From: Pseudomonas sp. RIT-PI-q | GTDB lineage: Bacteria > Pseudomonadota > Gammaproteobacteria > Pseudomonadales > Pseudomonadaceae | Direction: 5' to 3' | Length of the DNA: 64,000 nucleotides | NCBI RefSeq assembly: GCF_001297125.1 | Contig: NZ_LHPC01000031.1 | Location: forward strand, 62,001 to 126,000 | Shown: positions 33,396 to 41,780 of the stretch, one piece after another | Numbering within the stretch: position 1 is the first letter of the stretch | Layout: the number at the start of each line of letters is the position of its first letter | Position numbers and translations under genes: made by a program | The notes under the pieces: generated by a model | What the model was told of the DNA's origin: nothing | Database searches by the model: none | What the model saw: the letters and a program-made list of their open reading frames with translations, nothing else

Positions 33396-33866
33396 ATGCC
33401 CAATCAGACCATCAAGACCCCCTGCGTCGGCCTCTGCTCCACTGTTTACGGTGATCTGGTGTGCCGTGGCTGCAAGCGTTTCCACCATGAAGTGATCAAT
33501 TGGAATGGTTACAACGAGGAGGAAAAGCGTGCCGTATGGCTGCGTCTTGAGCTGCTGCTGTCCCAGGTAATGGCCAGCAAGCTGGAAATTTTCGATCCCC
33601 AGCGCCTGCGCTTGCAGCTGGAACAGCGCAAGATCCGCTTCGTACCGCATCAGTCGGAATACTGCTGGGCCTATCAGCTGATCGCCCGTGGGGCGCGGGT
33701 GATCAATAACCTGGAAGCCTACGGAATGGTGCTGATGCCGGAGTTTCGCGACTGGAACCTGCCGGAATTGCGGGATGCCATTGATCGGGAGTTCTTTTTG
33801 CTCTCCGAGGCGCATTACCAGCGCTACATTGCGCCGGGGTTCCTGAAAGACGCCTTCGGCGCCTGA
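33396..33866 (+). CDS. DUF1289 family protein
   Basis: This protein of 156 residues has an N-terminal Cys motif, TPCVGLCSTVYGDLVCRGCKRF (residues 8-29, four cysteines). It is the DUF1289 signature and probably a small metal or Fe-S site. A helical remainder follows with WLRLELLLSQVM and a tail without known motifs. The family is widespread in proteobacteria and of unknown function. It is monocistronic, preceded by a short inverted repeat TGTTAG/CTAACA (33339-33358) near its promoter. Confidence 0.85.
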   Translation: MPNQTIKTPCVGLCSTVYGDLVCRGCKRFHHEVINWNGYNEEEKRAVWLRLELLLSQVMASKLEIFDPQRLRLQLEQRKIRFVPHQSEYCWAYQLIARGARVINNLEAYGMVLMPEFRDWNLPELRDAIDREFFLLSEAHYQRYIAPGFLKDAFGA

Positions 33867-33869
33867 CAG

Positions 33870-33960
33870 CATCGCGGGCAAGCCTCGCTCCCACGGGTTT
33901 TATGTTGATCACCACCGTTGTGTACGACACAAAAACTGTGGGAGCGGGCTTGCCCGCGAT
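33870..33960. repeat. REP pair, mixed arms
   Basis: The left arm (33870-33896) is 'cgcgggcaagcctcgctcccac' and the right arm (33936-33960) is 'gtgggagcgggcttgcccgcga', so the two come from slightly different subfamilies. It sits between two convergent genes. Confidence 0.8.
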
Positions 33961-33985
33961 AGCGTCCGTCCAGACACTACAAAAC

Positions 33986-34849
33986 TCAATGCTGGGTCAC
34001 GATCTCCTCCAGATGATCCATGATCGTATCCGGCTTGAGCACCAGCACATCGCTGTCCACCGCATCCAGCACCACCTCCGCGGTATTGCCGATCAACGCC
34101 CCGGACAACCCGGTTCGCGCAACCGTGCCAATCACCGTCACGGCTGCCTGCAGCTTGTGCACCATGTACGGAATCAACACATCCGCCGGGCCTTCCTCGA
34201 TGTGCAGGTGGTCATCGTCAATGTCGAACTCGGCCTGAAACGATTTGCACTGTTCGCGATAACGCGCCTCGATGGTTTCGCTGAGTTGCAAGGTCGGATC
34301 GGCTGCCGAGAGCATCGGCGACGGATGGGCGCTGACCACGTGCAACTGGGCCTTGGCCAGGCTGGCAATGTCGAAACCATGATCGACAATGCAGGCATGC
34401 AACGTGCGGTGTTCGCCGTCGGTGCTACCGACGTCAATGGCCGCCAGAATGACCCCGCCGGTCCAAGGCTTCGAGGTTTTCACCAGCAGCACCGGCGTCG
34501 GGCAATAGCGCAGCAGTTTCCAGTCCGCCGGGGTCAGCAGGGCCTTTTTCAGCGGGCTGTCGGGGTAGTGCTGCTTGACCACCAGCCCACAGCCTTCGGC
34601 CTGCTGCACATCGACGATGGTTTCATGCAGGCTTTGATTCCAGGCTTGTTCCGTGGTCACGCTGTAGCCGTCTTCCAGCAAAGCGGCCTTCAGCACGCCC
34701 AGCATGCCGCTGTGGTCATGCTTGGGATCGCAGACCAGCAGGTGCAGATGAGCCTGGGTCACGCCAGCAATCAGTTTGGCCCGCTTGAGCGCCAGGCTTT
34801 CCGAATGTTCGGGCTCGAGGACCACCAGGATGCTGCGTATGGCTTGCAT
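33986..34849 (-). CDS. Universal stress protein, tandem UspA domains
   Basis: This protein of 287 residues has two Usp domains (about 1-140 and 150-287). The second ends with VIGTVARTGLSGALIGNTAEVVLDAV, matching the ATP-binding G-x2-G-x9-G-(S/N) pattern. The first lacks a clear copy, as in UspE-type proteins. Such proteins support survival under oxygen limitation in Pseudomonas. The promoter has a perfect Anr box at 34921-34934 and a TATAGT -10 at ideal spacing, so induction under low oxygen is predicted. Confidence 0.88.
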   Translation of the reverse strand: MQAIRSILVVLEPEHSESLALKRAKLIAGVTQAHLHLLVCDPKHDHSGMLGVLKAALLEDGYSVTTEQAWNQSLHETIVDVQQAEGCGLVVKQHYPDSPLKKALLTPADWKLLRYCPTPVLLVKTSKPWTGGVILAAIDVGSTDGEHRTLHACIVDHGFDIASLAKAQLHVVSAHPSPMLSAADPTLQLSETIEARYREQCKSFQAEFDIDDDHLHIEEGPADVLIPYMVHKLQAAVTVIGTVARTGLSGALIGNTAEVVLDAVDSDVLVLKPDTIMDHLEEIVTQH

Positions 34850-34891
34850 GATCGGGATCTCCTGAAAGGTAAAAAATACTGCGTGGGGACA

Positions 34892-34897
34892 ACTATA
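34892..34897 (-). promoter_or_regulatory. -10 element TATAGT of the usp gene
   Basis: Read on the minus strand, TATAGT lies 23 nt after the Anr box. A class II activator promoter (box centred at -41.5) needs about 22 nt. The transcription start would be near 34885. Confidence 0.65.
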
Positions 34898-34920
34898 GTT
34901 GCTGGTCGGCCATCCGGGAC

Positions 34921-34934
34921 TTGATGCATATCAA
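34921..34934. promoter_or_regulatory. Anr (FNR-type) box TTGATGCATATCAA
   Basis: This is a perfect TTGAT-N4-ATCAA palindrome in the divergent usp/miaE region. Its centre lies about 42 bp upstream of the predicted usp start and about 51 bp upstream of the predicted miaE start. Confidence 0.85.
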
Positions 34935-34966
34935 CGGTCGCGACTGGTGGTCTGCCGGCAGGCCGG

Positions 34967-34972
34967 TATAAT
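34967..34972 (+). promoter_or_regulatory. -10 element TATAAT of miaE
   Basis: This consensus hexamer lies 38 bp before the miaE start. The -35 region is not obvious. Confidence 0.55.
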
Positions 34973-35010
34973 CGGCGCCCTTCGTTTTGAACCTCTTATC
35001 CGTGAGCCCC

Positions 35011-35619
35011 ATGATCCTTCCCGAAATCCACGAGTTCCTCGGCTGCCGCACGCCCGATGGCTGGGTCCAGGCCGCGCTGGCCGATCAGGAAACCCTGCTG
35101 ATCGACCACAAGAACTGCGAATTCAAGGCGGCCAGCACGGCGTTGAGCCTAATTGCCAAGTATCACTCTCACGTCGACCTGATCAACCTGATGTCACGCC
35201 TGGCTCGGGAAGAGCTGGTGCACCACGAACAGGTCATGCGCCTGATGAAAAAGCGCAAGATCGAGCTGCGTCAACTGTCCGCCGGGCGTTACGCTTCGGG
35301 CCTGCGCAAAGTGGTACGTAGCCACGAGCCGGTGAAACTAGTCGATACGCTGGTGGTGGGGGCCTTTATCGAAGCACGCAGTTGTGAACGTTTCGAGGCG
35401 TTGGTGCCACATCTGGACGAGGAGCTGGGAAAATTCTACTTCGGCCTGCTGAAAAGCGAGGCCCGGCATTTTCAGGGTTATCTGAAACTGGCCTACCAGT
35501 ACGGTGATGCCAAGGACATCGCCCAGGTGATCGACCGGGTTCGTACCGCCGAGCAGGAACTGATCGAATCACCGGACGTGGAATTCCGCTTCCACAGCGG
35601 TGTGCCAACCGCTGCATAA
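35011..35619 (+). CDS. miaE: tRNA-(ms2io6A37)-hydroxylase MiaE
   Basis: This non-haem diiron monooxygenase of 202 residues hydroxylates the isopentenyl group of ms2i6A37 in tRNA using O2. Diiron ligands appear in REELVHHEQV near residue 70, FIEARSCERFEAL near residue 115 and SEARHFQGYL near residue 150 (the paired ExxH pattern). The ATG at 35011 is used; an in-frame GTG at 35002 is possible. It is divergent from the Anr-dependent usp gene with an Anr box between them, which is notable because the enzyme needs oxygen. Confidence 0.92.
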   Translation: MILPEIHEFLGCRTPDGWVQAALADQETLLIDHKNCEFKAASTALSLIAKYHSHVDLINLMSRLAREELVHHEQVMRLMKKRKIELRQLSAGRYASGLRKVVRSHEPVKLVDTLVVGAFIEARSCERFEALVPHLDEELGKFYFGLLKSEARHFQGYLKLAYQYGDAKDIAQVIDRVRTAEQELIESPDVEFRFHSGVPTAA

Positions 35620-35652
35620 ACCTGGGGAGTACGGCTTGTGTCGTTCTTGAGG

Positions 35653-35741
35653 ACGCCTTCGCGGGCAAGCCTCGCTCCTACAGGGATTCGGCCGTTTGCA
35701 AAATCGACGCGGTCCTGTAGGAGCGAGGCTTGCCCGCGAAG
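35653..35741. repeat. REP pair, 'gtaggagcgaggcttgcccgcgaag' family
   Basis: Arms 35653-35684 and 35714-35741 lie between the convergent miaE and GFA genes. Confidence 0.85.
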
Positions 35742-35779
35742 AGGCCATCAGCAACACCTCACCCGTCCCATGAACAGTG

Positions 35780-36268
35780 TTAGCAGCTCAACCCCAGGCG
35801 TTCATGCCACTCGGCGATGGACTCTTCGGGATACTCATCGAACTGTTTGTCGCCAGGCTGCACCTCTGCCTCTACCCACGGCGCCTTGGAATCCAGCAAC
35901 AAATGCGTGTGTTCCGGCGGCACCGGCAGCGGTGTGTCGATGGCCGAGGCAAACGGGTGAATCAACTCCGGCCATTCCGGGCTGAACAGCCATAAACCCG
36001 AGCCACATACCGAACAGAAATGCCGCTCGGCCGTACTGCGGTGGGCGCGTTGAGCGCCTTCGTCCTTGAGTAACGCATGGTAAATCGCAATGTGCTTGCG
36101 CCCGCGCACTTTCAGGCTGTTGGCATCGCCCGCAATATTGATCGCATAGCCGCCACCGCCCTGGGTCTTGCGGCAGATAGAGCAATAGCAGCGCTGATAC
36201 GGGTAGGGGTGGGCGCTGGTCAAACTGAACGACACGGCGCCGCAATGGCAGGAACCTTCGAGCTGCAT
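35780..36268 (-). CDS. GFA family (CENP-V/GFA zinc-binding) protein
   Basis: This protein of 162 residues has the glutathione-dependent formaldehyde-activating-enzyme fold. Zinc cysteines are in GSCHCGAVSF near residue 5, RCYCSICRKTQGGG near residue 27 and HFCSVCGSGLW near residue 85. Despite the name, most members are not shown to handle formaldehyde and the substrate is unknown. It is 36 nt downstream of the thioesterase gene on the same strand, so the two may be cotranscribed. Confidence 0.87.
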   Translation of the reverse strand: MQLEGSCHCGAVSFSLTSAHPYPYQRCYCSICRKTQGGGGYAINIAGDANSLKVRGRKHIAIYHALLKDEGAQRAHRSTAERHFCSVCGSGLWLFSPEWPELIHPFASAIDTPLPVPPEHTHLLLDSKAPWVEAEVQPGDKQFDEYPEESIAEWHERLGLSC

Positions 36269-36304
36269 GGCAACCTCCGACGGGTCTTGGCTGATCCAGA
36301 CAGC

Positions 36305-36700
36305 CTAGACCGGCACCAGAATCGCATCGCCGGTGGCCACCAGTTTCAATTGATCGCCGGTTTGCGCGAACAGCTCGGCGCGGGCAAACACCTGCTTCTT
36401 GCCGGCCTTCACCACCCGACCCCGGGCGATGAACACTTCACCGATGGCGGGCGCCAGGCAGTTGACCGAAAAATGTGAAGCCAACACGTTACCGGCGACC
36501 GTTCCCGCCGCAAAGCCGCACGCCGTGTCGAGTAGTGCGCCGATCAGTCCGGCGTGCAGGAAACCGGCGTACTGCGCCATGTCAGCCTCGCGAAACGCCA
36601 TTGTCAGTTCGGCTTCACCGCTCTCGGCGCGAGTGACTTCGAAACCGGCCCAGCGGTTGAAGGCTGAGGTTGAGTTGATCTGTTTGAGTGTGTTGAGCAT
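36305..36700 (-). CDS. PaaI-type hotdog thioesterase
   Basis: This protein of 131 residues has a single hotdog fold. The family core YAGFLHAGLIGALLDTACGFAA near residue 45 carries the HAG plus the Asp used in acyl-CoA hydrolysis. ASHFSVNCLAPAIGEVFIARGRV is the second strand block. The ATG at 36700 has a strong GGAGGG ribosome site; in-frame starts further upstream run into a REP repeat and lack one. The acyl substrate is unknown. Confidence 0.87.
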   Translation of the reverse strand: MLNTLKQINSTSAFNRWAGFEVTRAESGEAELTMAFREADMAQYAGFLHAGLIGALLDTACGFAAGTVAGNVLASHFSVNCLAPAIGEVFIARGRVVKAGKKQVFARAELFAQTGDQLKLVATGDAILVPV

Positions 36701-36802
36701 GGCGAATCCCTCCGATTGAAGGTTCAACATGCGCCCGGTTCGGGGGGAAGTCATTGTCCATAACTGAGGCTGATGAAGCTGGATTTGTGGTGAATGTGCT
36801 GG

Positions 36803-36882
36803 CCTCATCGCGGGCAAGCCCGCTCCCACATTTTATCTGTGGCGTTCACAAGTCCCCTGTGGGAGCGGGCTTGCCCGCGATG
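36803..36882. repeat. REP pair, 'cgcgggcaagcccgctcccaca' family
   Basis: Arms 36803-36831 and 36857-36882 lie between the divergent thioesterase and LysR genes. Confidence 0.85.
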
Positions 36883-36958
36883 AACGATAACACGGTCCCA
36901 CTGGACGCCCACCGCCCGCCGGGTCAGCATGTGTGCCTCGAAATCGGGGTCTCAAGTC

Positions 36959-37843
36959 ATGCGGCGTCTACCTTCACTGGCAGCACTCAGAACCTTCGAA
37001 TGCGCCGCCCGCCACGCCCACTTCGGCCGGGCGGCGGCGGAGTTGTGCGTCACCGACAGCGCCGTCAGCCACCAGATTCGCCAACTCGAAGAGCAACTGG
37101 GCGTGTCGCTGTTCATCCGCGAAGGCCGGCAGATTCGCCCGACGATGGCGGCCGGGCGTCTGATGCAGAGTTTGCAGCAAGCCTTCGAACTGATCGGCGA
37201 TGCCTGCGATGAACTGCGCGACCCGTCATCCCTGGCGGTCTTGCGTTTGGCGGTCACCGCCGAACTCGCGCAAAAATGGCTGATGAGTCGCCTCACGGAT
37301 TTCTACGCCCGTTACCCGCACATCACCTTGCACCTCTACGAACAACCGATCGACGCCACGGCGCCGGGGGAAGACATCGACCTGGCGATCACCTACGGCA
37401 CCGGCCCGGTGGACAGCAGCGCGTTCTTTGTCCGGCCGTTGCCGGCGCTGCAGTTCTTCCCGGTGTGCAGCCCCGGTCTGTTCAACCAGGGCACCCTGAA
37501 AACCCCGAAGGACCTGGCGCGCCACTGTCTGTTGCACGACGATCAGGACGGCAAGACCTGGACCGCCTGGCTCACCAGCCATGCCGGCGATCAGCGCCCG
37601 GAACGCCAGCTGTATTTTGCTCACGCAGGCCTGGCGCTGGAAGCCGCGGCCCAAGGGCAGGGTGTGGCCATGGGCGACAACCTGACCGCTCAGGAAGACT
37701 TGCTCAGCGGTCGGCTGGTCCGGCCCTTCACCTCCAGCATGACCGCGTTGGGCCAATATGCGCTGGTGTGTGAACGGGTACGGCTGGAGCGTCCGGCGGT
37801 GGCGCAGATGCTGGAGTGGTTCAACGATCAGCTGATCGATTGA
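36959..37843 (+). CDS. LysR-family regulator, GcvA-like
   Basis: This protein of 294 residues has an N-terminal winged helix (LAALRTFECAARHAHFGRAAAELCVTDSAVSHQIRQLE, residues 7-41), with the GcvA-type VSHQIRQLE recognition helix, and a periplasmic-binding-like effector domain. It precedes the agmatine deiminase gene on the same strand with 100 bp between, and probably regulates the aguA-like and polyamine-binding genes. The ATG at 36959 fits the usual MRRLPSLAAL N-terminus. The effector, perhaps agmatine or putrescine, is inferred. Confidence 0.88.
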   Translation: MRRLPSLAALRTFECAARHAHFGRAAAELCVTDSAVSHQIRQLEEQLGVSLFIREGRQIRPTMAAGRLMQSLQQAFELIGDACDELRDPSSLAVLRLAVTAELAQKWLMSRLTDFYARYPHITLHLYEQPIDATAPGEDIDLAITYGTGPVDSSAFFVRPLPALQFFPVCSPGLFNQGTLKTPKDLARHCLLHDDQDGKTWTAWLTSHAGDQRPERQLYFAHAGLALEAAAQGQGVAMGDNLTAQEDLLSGRLVRPFTSSMTALGQYALVCERVRLERPAVAQMLEWFNDQLID

Positions 37844-37943
37844 TGAGTTGAATTCAAGTATTCCGAAATAATCATCGTTGGCGAGCAGGGCGCTCACGCA
37901 CTTAGCCTGTGGTCATTCCAATCCCCGCTGATGAGGTTTGACC

Positions 37944-39068
37944 ATGGCACGTTTGCTCGACACCACTCCCAAACTCGACGGTTTCCGTTTGCCCGGCGAA
38001 TTCGAAACCAAGTCCGGCTGCTGGCTCGGCTGGCCGGAGCGCACCGACGTCTGGCGTAACGGCGCCAAGCCTGCGCAGAAAGTCTGGGTGCAGATCGTCA
38101 CCGCCATTGCCCAGAGCGAACCGGTTACCGTGTGTGCCTCCGCCGCACAATTCGCCACCGCCCGCCGCCAGTTGCCGCCGCACGTGCGCGTGGTGGAAAT
38201 GACCTGCAACGACACCTGGTTTCGCGACAGCGGGCCGTGCTTTGTGGTCAACGATGACAGCGGCGAAGTACGCGGTGTGGACTTCGAGTTCAACGCCTAT
38301 GGCGGCCTCGACGGTGGCTTGTATTATCCGTGGGACAAGGACGACCAGATCGCCAGCAAGATCCTCGAAATCGAACGTTTCGACCGCTACCGCGCGCCAC
38401 TGATCGCCGAGTTGGGCGGCATCCAGAGCGATGGCCAGGGCAGCATCCTCACCACCGAGCAATGCCTGCTCAACCGCAATCGCAACCAGCATCTGGGCAA
38501 GGAAGAAGTCACTCGCCGATTGACCGATTACCTCGGCGCCGAGCAAATCATCTGGCTGCCACGCGGCTGTAAATTCGACGAAACCGACGGCCACGTCGAC
38601 GATCTCGCCTGCTTCGTGCGCCCCGGTGAAGTGGTGCTGCAATGGACCGACAATCGCGATGACCCGCAATGGGAAATCTACCAGGAAGCCTACGACATCC
38701 TGCGCAGCACCCGCGACAGCCGTGGTCGCGAGTTGATCGTGCACAAATTGCCGCAACCGGACGTGCTGGAATGGACCGCCGAAGAGGCCGAAGGGCTGGA
38801 CCAGCTCGATAGCACCCATGTGCGTCAGGCCGGGACCAAAATCTGCGCGTCGTACATCAACTACTACGCCGGCAACACGTCGATTGTGGTGCCGCTGTTT
38901 GGCGATCGCCATGATCAGGCGGCACAGGCGACCCTGGCCGAACTGTTCCCGCAGCACACAATCGTCGGCATCGAAAACTCCCGGGAAATCCTCCTCGGCG
39001 GCGGCAACGTCGCGTGCATCACCATGCCGCAATACGCTGGCACTGCCTGCAACAAAAAGGGAGTTTAA
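37944..39068 (+). CDS. aguA: Agmatine deiminase
   Basis: This protein of 374 residues has the pentein fold and converts agmatine to N-carbamoylputrescine plus ammonia. Catalytic features visible are CNDTWFRDSGP near residue 92 (Asp), DETDGHVDDLACF near residue 215 (His and Asp) and the nucleophile Cys in LLGGGNVACIT near residue 355. The loop that is usually EGGSIHVDGEG reads AELGGIQSDGQG here, keeping the Glu but changing its neighbours. It could therefore be a paralogue with altered specificity. The next gene is a polyamine-binding protein two bases after the stop; no aguB amidase is linked. Confidence 0.88.
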   Translation: MARLLDTTPKLDGFRLPGEFETKSGCWLGWPERTDVWRNGAKPAQKVWVQIVTAIAQSEPVTVCASAAQFATARRQLPPHVRVVEMTCNDTWFRDSGPCFVVNDDSGEVRGVDFEFNAYGGLDGGLYYPWDKDDQIASKILEIERFDRYRAPLIAELGGIQSDGQGSILTTEQCLLNRNRNQHLGKEEVTRRLTDYLGAEQIIWLPRGCKFDETDGHVDDLACFVRPGEVVLQWTDNRDDPQWEIYQEAYDILRSTRDSRGRELIVHKLPQPDVLEWTAEEAEGLDQLDSTHVRQAGTKICASYINYYAGNTSIVVPLFGDRHDQAAQATLAELFPQHTIVGIENSREILLGGGNVACITMPQYAGTACNKKGV

Positions 39069-39070
39069 TC

Positions 39071-40168
39071 ATGGGCCTGCACAAACTGACTCAAGCGTTA
39101 TTGCTGGTGCTTGCACCCCTGTGTGTGCAGGCCGCCGACACCGCCAAACCGGTGGTGAACCTGTACATCTGGGGCGAGTACCTGGCCCCGGATACCTTGA
39201 AGAATTTCGAGAAAAAAACCGGCATCCACGTCGTGGCCGATCACTTCGACTCGCTGGAAACCGTCGAGACCAAACTGCTCACCGGCCGCAGCGGCTACGA
39301 CCTCGTGCTGACTGCCGGGCAGCACCTGTCCCGGGCGATCCAGAGTGGGGCGATTCAAGCGCTAAACCCGCAATTGCTGCCGCATTTTGCCGGGGTTGGC
39401 GAGGAGTTTCGCCAGCACATGGCGGTGTTTGATCCGGGCAATCGTTACGCCGGGATCTACGCTTGGGGCACCACGGGCGTTGGTTATCAGGAGGAGGCGG
39501 TGAAACAGCGCCTGCCCGATGCGCCAACGGACAGTTGGGCGATGCTGTTCGACCCGGCGGTGGTGGCGAAATTCGCCGATTGCGGGGTCAGCCTGCTCAA
39601 TGATCCCAACGAGGTGTTCGCTGCCGTCATGAAATACATGGGGCTGGACATCAACCGGCAGAACCTCGATGACTTGAAACTGGCCGAGCAGCAACTGGCG
39701 AAGATTCGGCCCTACATTCGATATTTCGACAACGATCTGAACATCAGCGACCTGGCCAACGGCAACACCTGCGTCGCCATGTCGTGGAACGGCAACGTGG
39801 CGATTGCCGCCGGGCAGGCCGAGGCGGCGAACAAGCCGTTCAAACTGAGTTACCGGATACCGAAAGAGGGTACGTTAATCTGGTTCGACGCCATGGTCAT
39901 CCCCAAGGATGCACCGCATCCCGAGGCTGGATTGGCGTTGATGGATTATTTGATGACGCCTGAGGTGATTGCGCCGATTACCGACACCATTCATTACGCC
40001 AATGCGATTACGGCGGCGGATGGTTTGATTGATCCGGCGATTCGCGATGATCCGGGGACGTATCCGTCGGCGCAGGTGCGGGCTTCGCTGTATAGCAAGA
40101 ATGACAATGGCAAGGCGTTCAACCGGGCGCTGATTCGGGCGTTCAGTCGGTTGAAGTCGGGGTTGTGA
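39071..40168 (+). CDS. Periplasmic polyamine-binding protein (PotF/SpuD type)
   Basis: This protein of 365 residues has a signal peptide cleaved near VQAAD (residue 21). It is a class D solute-binding protein: VNLYIWGEYLAPDTLKNFEKKTG at the mature start, YDLVLTAGQHLSRAIQSG, AIYAWGTTGVGY-like and LMDYLMTPEVIAPITDTI blocks follow the PotF pattern. It presumably captures agmatine or putrescine for import, in line with the deiminase gene two bases upstream. No ABC permease or ATPase genes follow, so it must use a transporter encoded elsewhere or act as a sensor. Confidence 0.88.
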   Translation: MGLHKLTQALLLVLAPLCVQAADTAKPVVNLYIWGEYLAPDTLKNFEKKTGIHVVADHFDSLETVETKLLTGRSGYDLVLTAGQHLSRAIQSGAIQALNPQLLPHFAGVGEEFRQHMAVFDPGNRYAGIYAWGTTGVGYQEEAVKQRLPDAPTDSWAMLFDPAVVAKFADCGVSLLNDPNEVFAAVMKYMGLDINRQNLDDLKLAEQQLAKIRPYIRYFDNDLNISDLANGNTCVAMSWNGNVAIAAGQAEAANKPFKLSYRIPKEGTLIWFDAMVIPKDAPHPEAGLALMDYLMTPEVIAPITDTIHYANAITAADGLIDPAIRDDPGTYPSAQVRASLYSKNDNGKAFNRALIRAFSRLKSGL

Positions 40169-40206
40169 TTAGGTTTGAGTTTGGGTGATGTGGTGAATGG
40201 AATGAC

Positions 40207-40288
40207 GCCATCGCGGGCAAGCCCGCTCCCACAAGGATCGGTGTGTGTGCTCGACACAAAACCTGTAGGAGCGAGGCTTGCCCGCGAA
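40207..40288. repeat. REP pair, mixed arms
   Basis: The left arm (40207-40234, 'gggcaagcccgctcccac') and right arm (40262-40288, 'gtaggagcgaggcttgcccgcg') come from two REP subfamilies. It lies between convergent genes. Confidence 0.8.
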
Positions 40289-40303
40289 GAACGATAACGC
40301 GGT

Positions 40304-40921
40304 CTACTTGCCGGTCATCCGCCACAAATACCACGATGCCACCGTCCGATAAGGACTCCACGCCATCCCGATTTCAATCATCTGCTTACGCGTCGGCTGT
40401 ACCTCCAACCCCTTGAGCCGCCGATACCCTTCACGCACACCAAAGTCATCGGCCGGCAAAATATCCGGCCGCTCCAGGCTGTAAATCAGCAACATCTCCA
40501 CGGTCCAGCGGCCAACCCCGCGCAAGGTGATCAGGCGCTCGATCAACGCCTCGTCATCCATGGCCAGCGCCGTGGCGTAGTCAGGCACGACAGCGTCCAG
40601 CGCGGCCTGGGCGATCCCCTGAATAGTCGCAATTTTGCTGGCGGAAAACCCGCAACTGCGCAGCCGGTCAAAGTCGGTGGCAACAATCTGTTCCGGCCTC
40701 GGAAACCCGCCCGCAGGGAACAGTGCCAACAGCCGGCCGACAATCGCATCCCCGGCCTTGGCGTGCAGTTGCTGGTAGGCAATCGCCCGCACCAGCGACT
40801 CATAAGGATCACGCGCCGCATGGGGCTGATGCAGGCACGGGCCGATAGCGGCGATGTGGCGCGCCCAGTCCTCATCGATGGACGATAGAAATTGGGTAGC
40901 GGGCAGATAGCGGTCGGGCAT
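40304..40921 (-). CDS. alkA: DNA-3-methyladenine glycosylase II, short AlkA type
   Basis: This protein of 205 residues has the HhH-GPD fold. The helix-hairpin-helix is LITLRGVGRWTVEMLL near residue 130 and the catalytic Asp is in ILPADDFGVREGY near residue 155. It lacks the N-terminal beta domain of E. coli AlkA (282 residues), as is usual for the short forms. It excises alkylated purines. The start lies 4 nt after the stop of the PEP-mutase-like gene and the operon begins with ada, which fits an adaptive response to alkylation. Confidence 0.9.
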   Translation of the reverse strand: MPDRYLPATQFLSSIDEDWARHIAAIGPCLHQPHAARDPYESLVRAIAYQQLHAKAGDAIVGRLLALFPAGGFPRPEQIVATDFDRLRSCGFSASKIATIQGIAQAALDAVVPDYATALAMDDEALIERLITLRGVGRWTVEMLLIYSLERPDILPADDFGVREGYRRLKGLEVQPTRKQMIEIGMAWSPYRTVASWYLWRMTGK

Positions 40922-40925
40922 GGGC

Positions 40926-41738
40926 TCAGATTTTCCCGGACGTTGCCAGCAGGGCGTTCACTTCGCCATAGGTGAAAGCCTTGAGTTCGCGGGTGTCGAA
41001 CGTGCCGGTTTCCAGGAAACTCTTGGTCACTGTCGCCATGGCGCCATACAGAAACTCGGCGATGCGAGAACCCGCGCTCAACCGGCGTACGCCGAGTGCC
41101 TTCAGTGCTTCAGGCGATGGCAGGCCCGGGAGCCCGAGAACGTTGACGGGCAGGGTAGTGCCTTGGCACAGCGCCGCGATCTCGTACTCGGCGGTGACCC
41201 CGGCCGCAAACAGCCCATCGGCACCGGCGGCTTGATACAAAGCAGCGCGCTTGAGCGTCTCGGCCACGCGGTCTTCGGCGGGCACCAGGCTTTTGAGGTA
41301 GACATCGCTGCGGGCATTGATGAACAGCTTCACGCCGCGACGTTCCGCCACCTGACGCGCGATTTCAATCTTGCGCACCAGCAGCTCGGGCGGTGACGCG
41401 CCGTCCTCGATATTGATCCCTACCGCGCCGGCGGCGATGACCGCATCAATCACGTCGGCCACCCGCGCCAGGTCATCGGAATAGCCGGCTTCGATGTCCA
41501 CGGTCAACGGCACCGTGATCACCCGGGCGATGGACTCGACCGTCGACACCAGGCGTTCGAGGGGCAGGGCGTTGCCGTCCTGATACCCGTGAAGCCAGGC
41601 CACCGCTGCGCTGCTGGTGGCCACGGCTTTGCAGCCCAGTTGCTCGACCAGCCGCGCCCCGGCGGCATCGGCGACGTTGGTGAGGATGAGTAAGCCATCG
41701 TGGTGCAACTGCTGGAATTGGTTGTCGAGCGTGTCCAT
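40926..41738 (-). CDS. Isocitrate lyase/PEP mutase-family protein
   Basis: This TIM-barrel protein of 270 residues has the family blocks ATSSAAVAWLHGYQDG near residue 40, PLTVDIEAGYSDD near residue 78 (Mg-binding acid residues), VGINIEDG near residue 108 and FINARSDVY near residue 138. The KKCGH-type catalytic loop of true isocitrate lyase is absent, so it resembles the oxaloacetate-decarboxylase or PEP-mutase-like members. Its place between ada and alkA in one operon (42 and 4 nt gaps) is unexpected and suggests a link to alkylation damage. The reaction is unknown. Confidence 0.85.
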   Translation of the reverse strand: MDTLDNQFQQLHHDGLLILTNVADAAGARLVEQLGCKAVATSSAAVAWLHGYQDGNALPLERLVSTVESIARVITVPLTVDIEAGYSDDLARVADVIDAVIAAGAVGINIEDGASPPELLVRKIEIARQVAERRGVKLFINARSDVYLKSLVPAEDRVAETLKRAALYQAAGADGLFAAGVTAEYEIAALCQGTTLPVNVLGLPGLPSPEALKALGVRRLSAGSRIAEFLYGAMATVTKSFLETGTFDTRELKAFTYGEVNALLATSGKI

Positions 41739-41780
41739 CAAATGTCCTTCCTTATGACCTTTTGAGAAAACCGAGGGTGT

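Noticed and set aside
36701..36829. Longer N-terminus for the PaaI-type thioesterase
   Set aside because: It also begins in a REP arm, while the ATG at 36700 has a strong GGAGGG.
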